Shown: piece by piece, positions 55,561 to 63,491 of the stretch
Numbering within the stretch: position 1 is the first letter of the stretch
Layout: every line of letters starts with the position of its first letter
NCBI GenBank assembly: GCA_947492585.1
Contig: CANLND010000012.1
Coordinates: forward strand, 1-64,000
Source of the DNA: an uncultured Paracoccaceae bacterium
Lineage (GTDB): Bacteria > Pseudomonadota > Alphaproteobacteria > Rhodobacterales > Rhodobacteraceae
Reading direction: 5' to 3'
DNA: 64,000 nt
The notes under the pieces: model-generated
Databases searched by the model: none
Told to the model about the DNA's origin: nothing
The model's input: the letters and a program-made list of their open reading frames with translations, nothing else
Translations under genes and position numbers: made by a program

Positions 55561-55763
55561 TTTCCCGCGTCCCGTTGGCAATCACAAGGAGCAGCCGCAG
55601 CGCAAAGTCACAGAAAATGCTGCAGCTGCATAAACGGCCAAAGTTTTGGACTTCTGCACAATTCTTGATCATCTTTGAATCAAAAATGCGCCAAAAGCAG
55701 CCCTCGCACCGGATGCCCGCCGGTCAGAATCCATCCGACCACACACCCAGACGTCGACTTTGG

Positions 55764-56228
55764 TCAGGAAATCGCGGTTTGATTCCGTGCCGTGAGCCAC
55801 CAGACAAGGGTCGAGGCCACCACCATCTCAAGCCAGGCCAATGGCAACGCCACAGCCAGAACGCCAAGCGGAGCAAGATTCATATTAAAAAGCCCCACCC
55901 AAAGAATGACAAACACAGCCATCCAAACCCCAGTCCCGTAGGCAACCGCACGCAGAAACGACGCGCCAAAGACCTTCAACGCCATAAAAGGGATCAGAGT
56001 TGCAGCCGCCACCAAAATTGTGTCCCACGCGCCCCAGATCAGAAACACCGGCACAGACATGGGCGCAACGTCGCTCACCATCGGGAACGCTTCACGCATC
56101 ATGGGCATGACAAAGGCAAAATATCGAAAGACCTCCGATGCGTTGATCCACAGGAGATTGACGAGAAATGCGAGACCCAGCGGAGACAGACGCTGCGGCG
56201 CTCCCGCAGTTGGTGTGATCGTGCTCAT
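55764..56228 (-). CDS. Four-helix integral membrane protein, unknown function
   Basis: The 154-residue hydrophobic protein has four predicted membrane segments (about 16-40, 55-85, 88-115 and 120-145). I do not recognise its family. It overlaps the TetR gene by 4 bases, so it is probably the TetR target, for instance a small stress-related or efflux-associated membrane protein. The palindrome at 56826 would then control both. Confidence 0.7.
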   Translation of the reverse strand: MSTITPTAGAPQRLSPLGLAFLVNLLWINASEVFRYFAFVMPMMREAFPMVSDVAPMSVPVFLIWGAWDTILVAAATLIPFMALKVFGASFLRAVAYGTGVWMAVFVILWVGLFNMNLAPLGVLAVALPLAWLEMVVASTLVWWLTARNQTAIS

Positions 56229-56812
56229 GTTGTGTGTTCCGTTATAAGTCTCAGAAAATCACTGACAGCCCGGCGCAAGACACCCGCATCATCAACGCTG
56301 CGTGACATGGTCCACAGCCCGTTGGTGAAAATGACCATCATCTCCACCAGATCGCGGGCCCGGTCGTGGTCAAACTCTGGCGCACTCTGTACAAGCGCGC
56401 GGGCAAATCCCTGCCTCAACCGGTCATTATGATGGGTCACCAAAGCCATGACATCCGCGTCACTTGGGGCAACTTCCGTGGCAGAATTGGCCACAAAACA
56501 CCCAGGTCCCGGAAACCCCGCAGCCGCACCATTTGTGATCTGCGTTTCGAAATAGGTCGCAACACTTTGCAGGTCTGCACCTGGTTGCTCGACAACGTCA
56601 AATGCCGGCGTCACAACCCTGCGCTGGTAGCGCTCAAAACAGGCGAGAAACAGCGCCTTTTTCCCGCCAAATGTGGTGTATATCCCATGACGGCTCACGC
56701 CGGTCGCCCTGACCAGATCATCCATGGATGAGGCATGAAACCCATGCACCCAGAAATGTTGCAATGCGCGATCCGCAAGCTGATCAGCGGTGAAAGAAGT
56801 TGAACGTGGCAT
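56225..56812 (-). CDS. TetR family transcriptional regulator
   Basis: The 195-residue protein has a TetR helix-turn-helix N-terminus (LADRALQHFWVHGFHASSMDDLV, VSRHGIYTTFGGKKALFLACFERYQ) with an AcrR/NemR-like C-terminal half. It overlaps the downstream membrane protein gene. A perfect palindrome lies 14-29 bases upstream of its start, the position expected for autorepression. Confidence 0.9.
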   Translation of the reverse strand: MPRSTSFTADQLADRALQHFWVHGFHASSMDDLVRATGVSRHGIYTTFGGKKALFLACFERYQRRVVTPAFDVVEQPGADLQSVATYFETQITNGAAAGFPGPGCFVANSATEVAPSDADVMALVTHHNDRLRQGFARALVQSAPEFDHDRARDLVEMMVIFTNGLWTMSRSVDDAGVLRRAVSDFLRLITEHTT

Positions 56813-56825
56813 AGCAAACCGATAG

Positions 56826-56841
56826 CAGAATGATCATTCTG
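56826..56841. promoter_or_regulatory. TetR operator palindrome
   Basis: CAGAATGATCATTCTG is perfectly self-complementary and lies just upstream of the tetR start. It is the likely autoregulatory operator. Confidence 0.7.
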
Positions 56842-56990
56842 ACACAAGACGACCAGTGTACAGACCGCAAATGAAACATGACGACGTCAGACAGGATTGA
56901 CGTTTGAGGCAGAATTGAATGATGTGAGTGTGGCCTAAGCCGTCAAAACCACGTGCACCGTACACACCGGCTTTTCATTTCCCGCCCAAA

Positions 56991-57008
56991 TGTATACCAT
57001 AGCATACA
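56991..57008. promoter_or_regulatory. Imperfect inverted repeat upstream of the FAA hydrolase gene
   Basis: TGTATACCATAGCATACA is an imperfect palindrome with TGTAT/ATACA arms, 22 bases before the FAA hydrolase start. It resembles GntR-type operators, but no GntR gene is in the window. Confidence 0.4.
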
Positions 57009-57030
57009 CATCACAACAGATTGAGCCCCC

Positions 57031-57741
57031 ATGACCCCTCCACATTCAGCTGAGATGCCATATGTAATCCCACCTGCCCCGCGCACCACCCTGCCCGTGG
57101 CCGGAACCGATGCCCTGTTCCCGGTGCGCCGTCTCTACTGTGTCGGCCGTAACTATGCGGCCCATGCCATCGAGATGGGCCATGACCCGGACCAAGAGCC
57201 GCCCTTTTTCTTTCAAAAACCCAGCGATGCAATCTTGTGTCCGGGGCAGGCCTTTCCTTATCCTCAGCTCTCACAGGATGTGCATTTCGAAGTGGAGCAG
57301 GTGCTGGCTCTGGGCACCGGCGGACAGAACATCACCCCCGCCGACGCGCTGGATCACATCTTTGCCTATGGGGTCGGGTTGGACATGACCCGCCGCGATC
57401 TCCAGTCCGCCGCCAAATCCAAAGGCCGCCCGTGGAGCGCCGCCAAAGGCTTTGATCATTCGGCCCCCATGTCCGAACTGCACCCGGTGTCCGATATCGG
57501 CCACCCCACGCAGGGGGCTGTCACCCTGCACGTCAATGGTGAGCTGCGGCAATCTGGAGCGCTTGAACAGATGATCTGGAAACCCCAAGACATCATCGCC
57601 CACCTGTCCCAGCTGTTCACCCTGCACCCCGGTGATTTGATCCTGACCGGCACCCCCGCAGGCGTCGGCGCCATCCAGCGCGGCGACCAGATGCAGGCCC
57701 ATATCGCAGGCATCGCACATCTGACCGTGCCCGTCATCTGA
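57031..57741 (+). CDS. Fumarylacetoacetate hydrolase family protein
   Basis: The 236-residue enzyme has the FAA fold. RLYCVGRNYAAHAIEMGHDPDQEPPFFFQKP and the metal-binding HFEVEQVLALGT (Glu-X-Glu) lie at 80-95. GLDMTRRDLQ supplies the Asp and the C-terminus reads LHPGDLILTGTPAGVGAIQRGD. Members cleave C-C bonds of acylpyruvates or decarboxylate oxaloacetate. The substrate is unknown. An ATG at 57055 (MPYVIPPAP) is an alternative start. It is single-gene, convergent with the PAAR gene. Confidence 0.88.
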   Translation: MTPPHSAEMPYVIPPAPRTTLPVAGTDALFPVRRLYCVGRNYAAHAIEMGHDPDQEPPFFFQKPSDAILCPGQAFPYPQLSQDVHFEVEQVLALGTGGQNITPADALDHIFAYGVGLDMTRRDLQSAAKSKGRPWSAAKGFDHSAPMSELHPVSDIGHPTQGAVTLHVNGELRQSGALEQMIWKPQDIIAHLSQLFTLHPGDLILTGTPAGVGAIQRGDQMQAHIAGIAHLTVPVI

Positions 57742-57751
57742 CCACACAAAA

Positions 57752-57779
57752 TTGGCCCCTCGTTCATACGGGGGGCCAA
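57752..57779. terminator. Bidirectional terminator between FAA hydrolase and PAAR genes
   Basis: TTGGCCCC (57752-57759) pairs with GGGGCCAA (57772-57779). On the minus strand TTTT follows. It serves both convergent genes. Confidence 0.6.
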
Positions 57780-57826
57780 ACGCGGGCGGTCAGACATGGG
57801 TGGCACCGTCGCCGCGCGCACAGCTC

Positions 57827-58084
57827 TTAGGGCGTGACCGTATGATTGGGCGATCCACTGACAATACTGCCACCCACCGAGGTCGGCGAGCCAAGATAGG
57901 CAATCGGTCGGCCATCATCGCTCGACATTGACGAGCCCGCTGTGATCACCGCACCGCAGCTGGTCTTGTCTCCGACACGCGCCACCTGTTTGCCATCAAT
58001 TGTGGCACTGCCACCGCTGATGATCTGGCACTTTCGACATTTGGGGCAGGCATGCGTGTCCCCCACGCGGGCAACCGGCAGCAT
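57827..58084 (-). CDS. PAAR-domain spike-tip protein
   Basis: From the ATG at 58084 (GGGGG site upstream) the protein has 85 residues and is one PAAR domain: LPVARVGDTHACP and repeated VARVGD/SGGSATIDGK strands. PAAR proteins cap the VgrG spike of type VI secretion. The start of the longer frame inside the vgrG gene is rejected. It lies 46 bases after vgrG and is co-transcribed. No effector extension is attached. Confidence 0.88.
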   Translation of the reverse strand: MLPVARVGDTHACPKCRKCQIISGGSATIDGKQVARVGDKTSCGAVITAGSSMSSDDGRPIAYLGSPTSVGGSIVSGSPNHTVTP

Positions 58085-58130
58085 CACACACCCCCTGTTT
58101 TCAGTTTCGATTTCAGGCGCTGCATCCGGC

Positions 58131-60179
58131 TCATTCCTTCTGCTGCACGCATTCTTCAACCAAAGGCAACGCATCGCGCGCCGCGTTTTGCAACGTGGGC
58201 ACCTGCGCGCTGCCACTGCCGCCCATGCTCACTGCACCCTTAAGATTGATTTTGGCCGCCTCCAGGGTAATGCCACTGCCATCGATGGTGATCTTGCCCC
58301 CCGGCCCTTTGATGGTGAATTTCTCAAAGGCCATCAGCGTGTGTTTGCCGGTGTTGTTGGTGATCGTCTCCGTCACATTCAGTGTCGATTTGCCAAACAC
58401 CGTCTCTTCGTGATTGCGCCCGATCTGCACCAGATGATCCGCGTAAATATCCTGCTTGTGGATATTGCCAACCACATGCACGTGATCTTTGCCGTATTCT
58501 TCCTGCTGGTTGCGCCCCACCTTATAGATCACATCCTGACCCACGGTTTCGGTCTGATCACGGCCCACTGACATGGTTTCATCCTGCCCAACCGCCTGCG
58601 TGCGATCGCGCCCGATCACATTGTTCTCATCGCGACCGATGCTTTTGGAGCGATCATTCTCAATAACGATCTCCTGATCTTTTTGGCCGTGCATATAGAT
58701 CAATTCCTGATCCCGCTCGTCCTCAAACATCAGTTCGTTAAAACCACCGCCCTTGTGCGTGTCAGTCTTAAACACCGATTTTGTCTTGTTCTGCGGCAGC
58801 GGATAGGGCGGTTTGTTGCGCCCATTGTAAACGCAGCCCGACACCAAAGGCTTGTCCGGATCACCCTCCAGAAATTCGACCACAACCTCCATGCCAATGC
58901 GCGGGATAACCATCCCGCCCCAGCCCTGGCCTGCCCAGTTCTGTGACACCCGGCAGCGCATCGAATAGGCCTTTTCCAGATCCCAGTGGAAATGCACCAG
59001 AATGCGCCCAAACTCGTCGCAATCGATCTCTCCCTCGCCAACCACAACAGCCGTTTGCGGCCCCTGAACAATTGGCAACGGCGTCACACGCGGCGGCACC
59101 ATCGGAGAGGTTACAGGCATCAAACGGTAATCCGCGGTAAACGGTCGTGGATCCACTTGTGCCCCGTGACTGGATCCGTAATTTTGACTGACAAAAGAAT
59201 AGCGCGACCACAGGCACAGGTGTTCGTCTCCGTCACCGGGCACCACATCTCCGCCGCCCAACGACACAATCGCGCCCGGTTTCAATCCAATGACATCGCC
59301 GCTGGCAAAGTGGCGCGCATCATGGCCACGCTCTTCCTCGCAGCGCAATTGCGCAACCGCTTTGCCCCGCCCAAGCTGTAGGTAATCCCCCGGATAATCA
59401 TAGGCTTCAATCTGCCCTTCGGCATATTGCGCATCGCCCAACCGGTCCGCCTCCATCATCGCGGCGGGTGTCTTAAAGTTGTAGTCGGTCAGCCGGGTTG
59501 CACCAGTGGTCAACCGCCGTTCTGGTCCCCAAGCCCAGAAATGCTCCCCTTTGGCACCTTTGTTCTGCGCGATCCCGTAATATGGCCGCTGCCCCACCGA
59601 TGCGTGCCGCAGCACGTCATCCGTCAGAACCAGCGTATGACTGCCCGCCGAATGGCGAACATGGAACGAAATCCCAAACCGCTCCATAAGACGGCGCGCA
59701 AACGCCAGATCACTTTCGCGGTACTGAACCGTATACTCCAGTTCGGGATAGTCCTCGCTCAGTGCGACATCCAAATGCGGTTTGCCCAGATGGCCATAAT
59801 CCGCCAGCAGTTCTTCAAGGATCTGCACCACGGTTTTGTTATGAAAAATGCGCTGATTGCGTCGTTTGTCAGCCAGCCAAAACCAGGGGCGCAAACGCAG
59901 ATCATACCGCCACCCGTTTTCCCCCGGCCCTTTCCAGCGGGCTTCGGTGATAATGCCGTCAAACATCACCGGACCGTCAGCACCTTCGATGGTTACGGTT
60001 GCGTGCGTGCCCAGCAATGCATCAAAATCCAGATCGTCCCGTGTGGCCAGCGCTTCGACTGAATAGTCGTACAGCTCGTTCAGCGCTTCGGTCCCGTCAA
60101 ACCGCAACAGCACCAAGGCATCCGGGCCCAACACAGTGGTCAATCGCCCCAAACGAGCGTCTTGCACAAATACGTTCAT
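58131..60179 (-). CDS. vgrG: VgrG type VI secretion spike protein
   Basis: The 682-residue protein has a gp27-like N-terminal half (LRFDGTEALNELYDYSVEALA, HNKTVVQILEELLADYG, YRESDLAFARRLMERFGISFHV) and a gp5-like OB region (DEFGRILVHFHWDL, GWGGMVIPRIGMEVVVEF). A long triple-helix repeat follows (SIGRDENNVIGRDRTQAVG and similar seven- to nine-residue repeats from about 530). The C-terminus ends shortly after, so no effector domain is present. No other T6SS gene is in the window. Confidence 0.9.
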   Translation of the reverse strand: MNVFVQDARLGRLTTVLGPDALVLLRFDGTEALNELYDYSVEALATRDDLDFDALLGTHATVTIEGADGPVMFDGIITEARWKGPGENGWRYDLRLRPWFWLADKRRNQRIFHNKTVVQILEELLADYGHLGKPHLDVALSEDYPELEYTVQYRESDLAFARRLMERFGISFHVRHSAGSHTLVLTDDVLRHASVGQRPYYGIAQNKGAKGEHFWAWGPERRLTTGATRLTDYNFKTPAAMMEADRLGDAQYAEGQIEAYDYPGDYLQLGRGKAVAQLRCEEERGHDARHFASGDVIGLKPGAIVSLGGGDVVPGDGDEHLCLWSRYSFVSQNYGSSHGAQVDPRPFTADYRLMPVTSPMVPPRVTPLPIVQGPQTAVVVGEGEIDCDEFGRILVHFHWDLEKAYSMRCRVSQNWAGQGWGGMVIPRIGMEVVVEFLEGDPDKPLVSGCVYNGRNKPPYPLPQNKTKSVFKTDTHKGGGFNELMFEDERDQELIYMHGQKDQEIVIENDRSKSIGRDENNVIGRDRTQAVGQDETMSVGRDQTETVGQDVIYKVGRNQQEEYGKDHVHVVGNIHKQDIYADHLVQIGRNHEETVFGKSTLNVTETITNNTGKHTLMAFEKFTIKGPGGKITIDGSGITLEAAKINLKGAVSMGGSGSAQVPTLQNAARDALPLVEECVQQKE

Positions 60180-60365
60180 AAAAATTAACCCTTAAAGTTG
60201 TGCAAACCTTAAGAAATTGTGGCGCAACGTCAAGATCAAAGCCCACATCAAATTGAAAATGCCCAAGGACAAAGCGCATCACTCCGCCCTACAGGGCGCC
60301 CAAGTCCAGACCGCTTTTCAGTGCCATATATCATCGGCACCGGAGGATCGGGGAACCGGGGCGGC

Positions 60366-61463
60366 CTATCCGGCGCCGTGGTCAAAAAATTGCCCGTCAG
60401 GTGCCCCGACATGTGCCGGGTCGACCGCAGGCAGATCCAGCGCTTGCCGGTACAGGTCTTCGCGGAACACTTGGGCGGCACGGGCCTCGGCCTCAACCAC
60501 ATCCAACCCCACCCGCTGGGCCAGTTGCTGCGCGATCCACCGCGACGCGCCCTGCCAGGAGCCCCCCATATCAGTCGTGTCAAACTGCACAAATCCAGCG
60601 CAGTGACGCTGGGCGCCCGACGTCGAGACCACAAAATCACCGCTCAACGCACGATCCAGAACCTCGGGATCCAATCCCAAATAGTCAGGACGTGACAACA
60701 CTTCGGTGGCGGAATTGCGATTATGTGCCTCCGCCAGCCAGCGCCCGGCCCGCGTCAGAGCCCGGATCAGCCGACGCGCCACATCTGCATTGTCATTGGC
60801 CCAGTCCTGTCGCACCGCCAGCACTTTTTCCGGCGCAGCCGACCAGATGGAACGGCCCGGCAACAGCAAATGCCCCACTCCCCGATCAACAGCGATAGAC
60901 CCCCAGGGTTCGCCGACACAAAACGCATCAATTTCCCCCTGCGCCAAGGCATCGCTCATCCGCGCCGGGGGGATGGTGCGCACGTCCACGCCGCCGGGAG
61001 CGGGCATGCCAAGGGCGTTCAGCCAGTAATACAACAGCTCCGCATGCATCGAATACGGAAACGGCACCCCAATCCGCAATCGACTATTGGCCGCGCGTTG
61101 CAACGCCTGCCCCATGGCCGCCGCATCGCAGAACTCCAGCGATTGTCCGCCAGCCTGCACCCGCGTCGCCAGCGCCCGGCTCACGCCAATCACCGTCCCA
61201 TTGCGCGACGTCACCATCAACGCCGACAATGCGGCCGGCGCGCGCCCCAGTCCCAGCGCCAAAGCCACCGGTAACACCGACAGCATATGGGCCGCCTCAA
61301 CCTGCCCCACCGCCAGCCAATCCCGCAATGCCGACCAACTGGGCGCAGCGCACAGGTCCAGCCGCAGCCCTTCTTCTTCGGCAAATCCAATCTCATGCGC
61401 GATCACATAAGGTGCGGCATCCACCAGCGGCACATAGCCCACGCGCACCGTTTTCAGCATCAT
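60366..61463 (-). CDS. nasS: Nitrate sensor NasS
   Basis: The 365-residue protein resembles the nitrate-binding NrtA family but has no signal peptide: the N-terminus is VGYVPLVDAAPYVIAHEIGFAEEEGLRL. EVEAAHMLSVLPVALALGLG and the WSAAPEKVLAVRQDWANDN region follow the NrtA pattern. In related bacteria NasS binds NasT in the cytoplasm without nitrate and releases it when nitrate binds. It overlaps the nasT stop by 4 bases. Confidence 0.9.
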   Translation of the reverse strand: MMLKTVRVGYVPLVDAAPYVIAHEIGFAEEEGLRLDLCAAPSWSALRDWLAVGQVEAAHMLSVLPVALALGLGRAPAALSALMVTSRNGTVIGVSRALATRVQAGGQSLEFCDAAAMGQALQRAANSRLRIGVPFPYSMHAELLYYWLNALGMPAPGGVDVRTIPPARMSDALAQGEIDAFCVGEPWGSIAVDRGVGHLLLPGRSIWSAAPEKVLAVRQDWANDNADVARRLIRALTRAGRWLAEAHNRNSATEVLSRPDYLGLDPEVLDRALSGDFVVSTSGAQRHCAGFVQFDTTDMGGSWQGASRWIAQQLAQRVGLDVVEAEARAAQVFREDLYRQALDLPAVDPAHVGAPDGQFFDHGAG

Positions 61464-62044
61464 GACAGCAGCCCCGCAGCCGTTACAATCGCCTCAGCCA
61501 CATCCGCCAGCCGTCGCCCCTGGCTCATGGCGGTTTTGCGCATCAGCGCATAGGCCTCAGGCTCTTCCAGACCGCGGGCTTTCATCAAAATCCCCTTGGC
61601 CCGATCAATGACTTTACGTTCTTCCAGCGCCTGACGGGTCGCGGCCAGTTCCGCCCGCATCTGATGGAACATGTGAAACCGCGCAATCGCCGCATCAATG
61701 ATCGGTCGCAACCGTTCCGGGCGCAGGCCATCCACCACATAGGCCGAGACCCCCGCCGTGATCGCCGCCTTGGCCAGCCCCGCATCGCTTTGATCCACAA
61801 ACATCGCCACCGGCCGATCCAGAGGGCCGCTGACCAGCGCCATCTCTTCCAGAATATCACGGGAAGGGTTTGCGACATCGATCAGCACGATGTCGGGGTT
61901 GCGCTCTTGGATCCGGCGCGCCAGCCCCGCGTCTTCGTGAACCACCAGCACATCATGCGCGCCCTCAGCCCGCAAGGCGTCTGCGATCTGTACCGCCCGA
62001 GCCTGATCCGGCTCAACAACAACTATAGACAACGGAGTCTGCAT
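61460..62044 (-). CDS. nasT: ANTAR-domain antiterminator NasT
   Basis: From the ATG at 62044 the 194-residue protein has a receiver-like domain (1-120, with VVVEPDQARAV and DIVLIDVANP). The C-terminal ANTAR RNA-binding domain (about 130-190, ERKVIDRAKGILMKARGLEEPEAYALMRKTAM) is followed by ADVAEAIVTAA. The usual phospho-acceptor is replaced in context, consistent with control by NasS rather than a kinase. It should bind the nrtA leader hairpins and prevent the terminator at 55426-55493 from forming. Confidence 0.92.
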   Translation of the reverse strand: MQTPLSIVVVEPDQARAVQIADALRAEGAHDVLVVHEDAGLARRIQERNPDIVLIDVANPSRDILEEMALVSGPLDRPVAMFVDQSDAGLAKAAITAGVSAYVVDGLRPERLRPIIDAAIARFHMFHQMRAELAATRQALEERKVIDRAKGILMKARGLEEPEAYALMRKTAMSQGRRLADVAEAIVTAAGLLS

Positions 62045-62267
62045 CCGTGGTCTGTGACGCACCTTGCAGCCCACACCCAGCCCATACCGCGCCGCCCGCC
62101 ACGCCCAAGAGGCCGATGATTGCTTTCTATGCAGGCGCGTCGATTTTGCTTATTTTTGCGGCAGCCAAAAAACCAATGTGGTATGCGCAGTCCAAACCGC
62201 CGGTTCCCTGCGACACCCACTATTATATCAAGAATTAGCCATTAAAAGTGACCGTTTAAGTTGCGAA

Positions 62268-62296
62268 TGAAGTGGTCTACACTGTAAACCACTTCA
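62268..62296. promoter_or_regulatory. 29-bp palindromic element between nasT and the di-heme peroxidase gene
   Basis: TGAAGTGGT (62268-62276) and ACCACTTCA (62288-62296) flank TAC/GTA inner arms. It lies 154 bases before the peroxidase ATG in a 405-base gap (62045-62449) that is otherwise AT-rich and gene-free. The symmetry suggests a regulator-binding site. Confidence 0.5.
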
Positions 62297-62449
62297 GCGA
62301 GCAGCCCTAAAACGGCAGACAATTGCGATCACGAATACGTTATTAATTTTTATTTTCTGATATAATTGCAAGAGGATTCACGGTTGATCAATGCCTCGGG
62401 TTTACAGTTACCAAAGATCAAACCGCATCAAGCACGGGGACAACTGACT

Positions 62450-63466
62450 ATGCGGAGACTGGCTTTTGCAATCTTCCTGTCGCTTGTAGCGTGCCTGACC
62501 ATCGGCACTATGCCCTGTGATGCCGGATCGACGCAGCCGGAGCTGGACGCGTTCATGCGCCCCGATGGCATCCCCTTTCCGACGGACAGCCCCTACAATC
62601 GTGACATCGCGATGCTGGGCAAAATGTTATTCTTTGACCCGCGCCTGTCAGCCAGTCAAAGCGTCAGCTGCGCCAGCTGCCACAACCAATCCTTTGGCTG
62701 GGCCACGCCCGTGCGTTCAATTTCCTCAGAACTCCAAGTGCAAAACCAGCGCCATCCGCCCCCTGTCACCAATCTCGCCTGGGTGACCCCGCTGTTCTGG
62801 GATGGCCGCTCCACCACGCTCGAAGAGCAGGCTTCAGGTCCGATCCTTAACCCCAATGAAATGGGATCAAATTTTGACCTGATCATCGAACGCCTGTCAA
62901 AGGTCAGCCAGTATCGGGAATGGTTCACGCGTTTGTTTCCCGAACACAAACTCAGCAAGGCCAGTATCGAAACCGCCCTTGCGACCTTTCAACGGACCAT
63001 CGTCACCGGCCTCACCGATTTTGATCGCTGGGTTGATGGCGACGAAACCGCCGTGTCAGCCGCGGCCAAGCGTGGATTTGATCTGTTTCAGGGGCGCGCG
63101 GGCTGTGTGAACTGCCACAACACCTGGCTGTTCACCAACAACAGCCTGAACGACATCGGACTGACCAGCGAGGACCTGGGACAAGGCGCCCTGCCCGACC
63201 GAGGCCCGGCCTACAACTATCGCTTCAAAACCCCAAGCCTGCGCAATGTGACCCTGCGCGCGCCCTTCATGCACAATGGATCCTTACCCGATTTAGAAAG
63301 CGTCCTTCGACACTACGCACGGGGCGGCGCGCCTGACCTTGACCGCGAGGTTGATATTAATCCCTTTGACCTCAGCGCGCAGGAGATGCAGGATTTACTG
63401 GCATTTCTTGAAACGCTTACCGACCACAATCCTACCGTGCAGCCCCCGATTTTACCCCCCAACTGA
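62450..63466 (+). CDS. Di-heme cytochrome c peroxidase (MauG/CcpA family)
   Basis: From the ATG at 62450 (GGGGA upstream) the 338-residue protein has a signal peptide (1 to about 25) and two c-heme motifs, Cys74-Ala-Ser-Cys-His78 and Cys219-Val-Asn-Cys-His223. IAMLGKMLFFDPRLSASQSVSCASCHN and ALPDRGPAYNYRFKTPSLRNV are family blocks. It is a periplasmic di-heme peroxidase or MauG-like oxidase. No mau genes are nearby. The following gene encodes a membrane sensor protein. Confidence 0.9.
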   Translation: MRRLAFAIFLSLVACLTIGTMPCDAGSTQPELDAFMRPDGIPFPTDSPYNRDIAMLGKMLFFDPRLSASQSVSCASCHNQSFGWATPVRSISSELQVQNQRHPPPVTNLAWVTPLFWDGRSTTLEEQASGPILNPNEMGSNFDLIIERLSKVSQYREWFTRLFPEHKLSKASIETALATFQRTIVTGLTDFDRWVDGDETAVSAAAKRGFDLFQGRAGCVNCHNTWLFTNNSLNDIGLTSEDLGQGALPDRGPAYNYRFKTPSLRNVTLRAPFMHNGSLPDLESVLRHYARGGAPDLDREVDINPFDLSAQEMQDLLAFLETLTDHNPTVQPPILPPN

Positions 63467-63491
63467 CTTCATTGACCAAAAGACTCCCAGT

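Noticed and set aside
58085-58216. Longer N-terminus for the PAAR protein
   Set aside because: The extra 44 residues overlap vgrG and are basic and Cys-rich without PAAR similarity.
57827-60179. Prophage tail module
   Set aside because: VgrG resembles phage spike genes, but no phage capsid, tail, lysis or integrase gene is nearby, and the PAAR partner fits type VI secretion.
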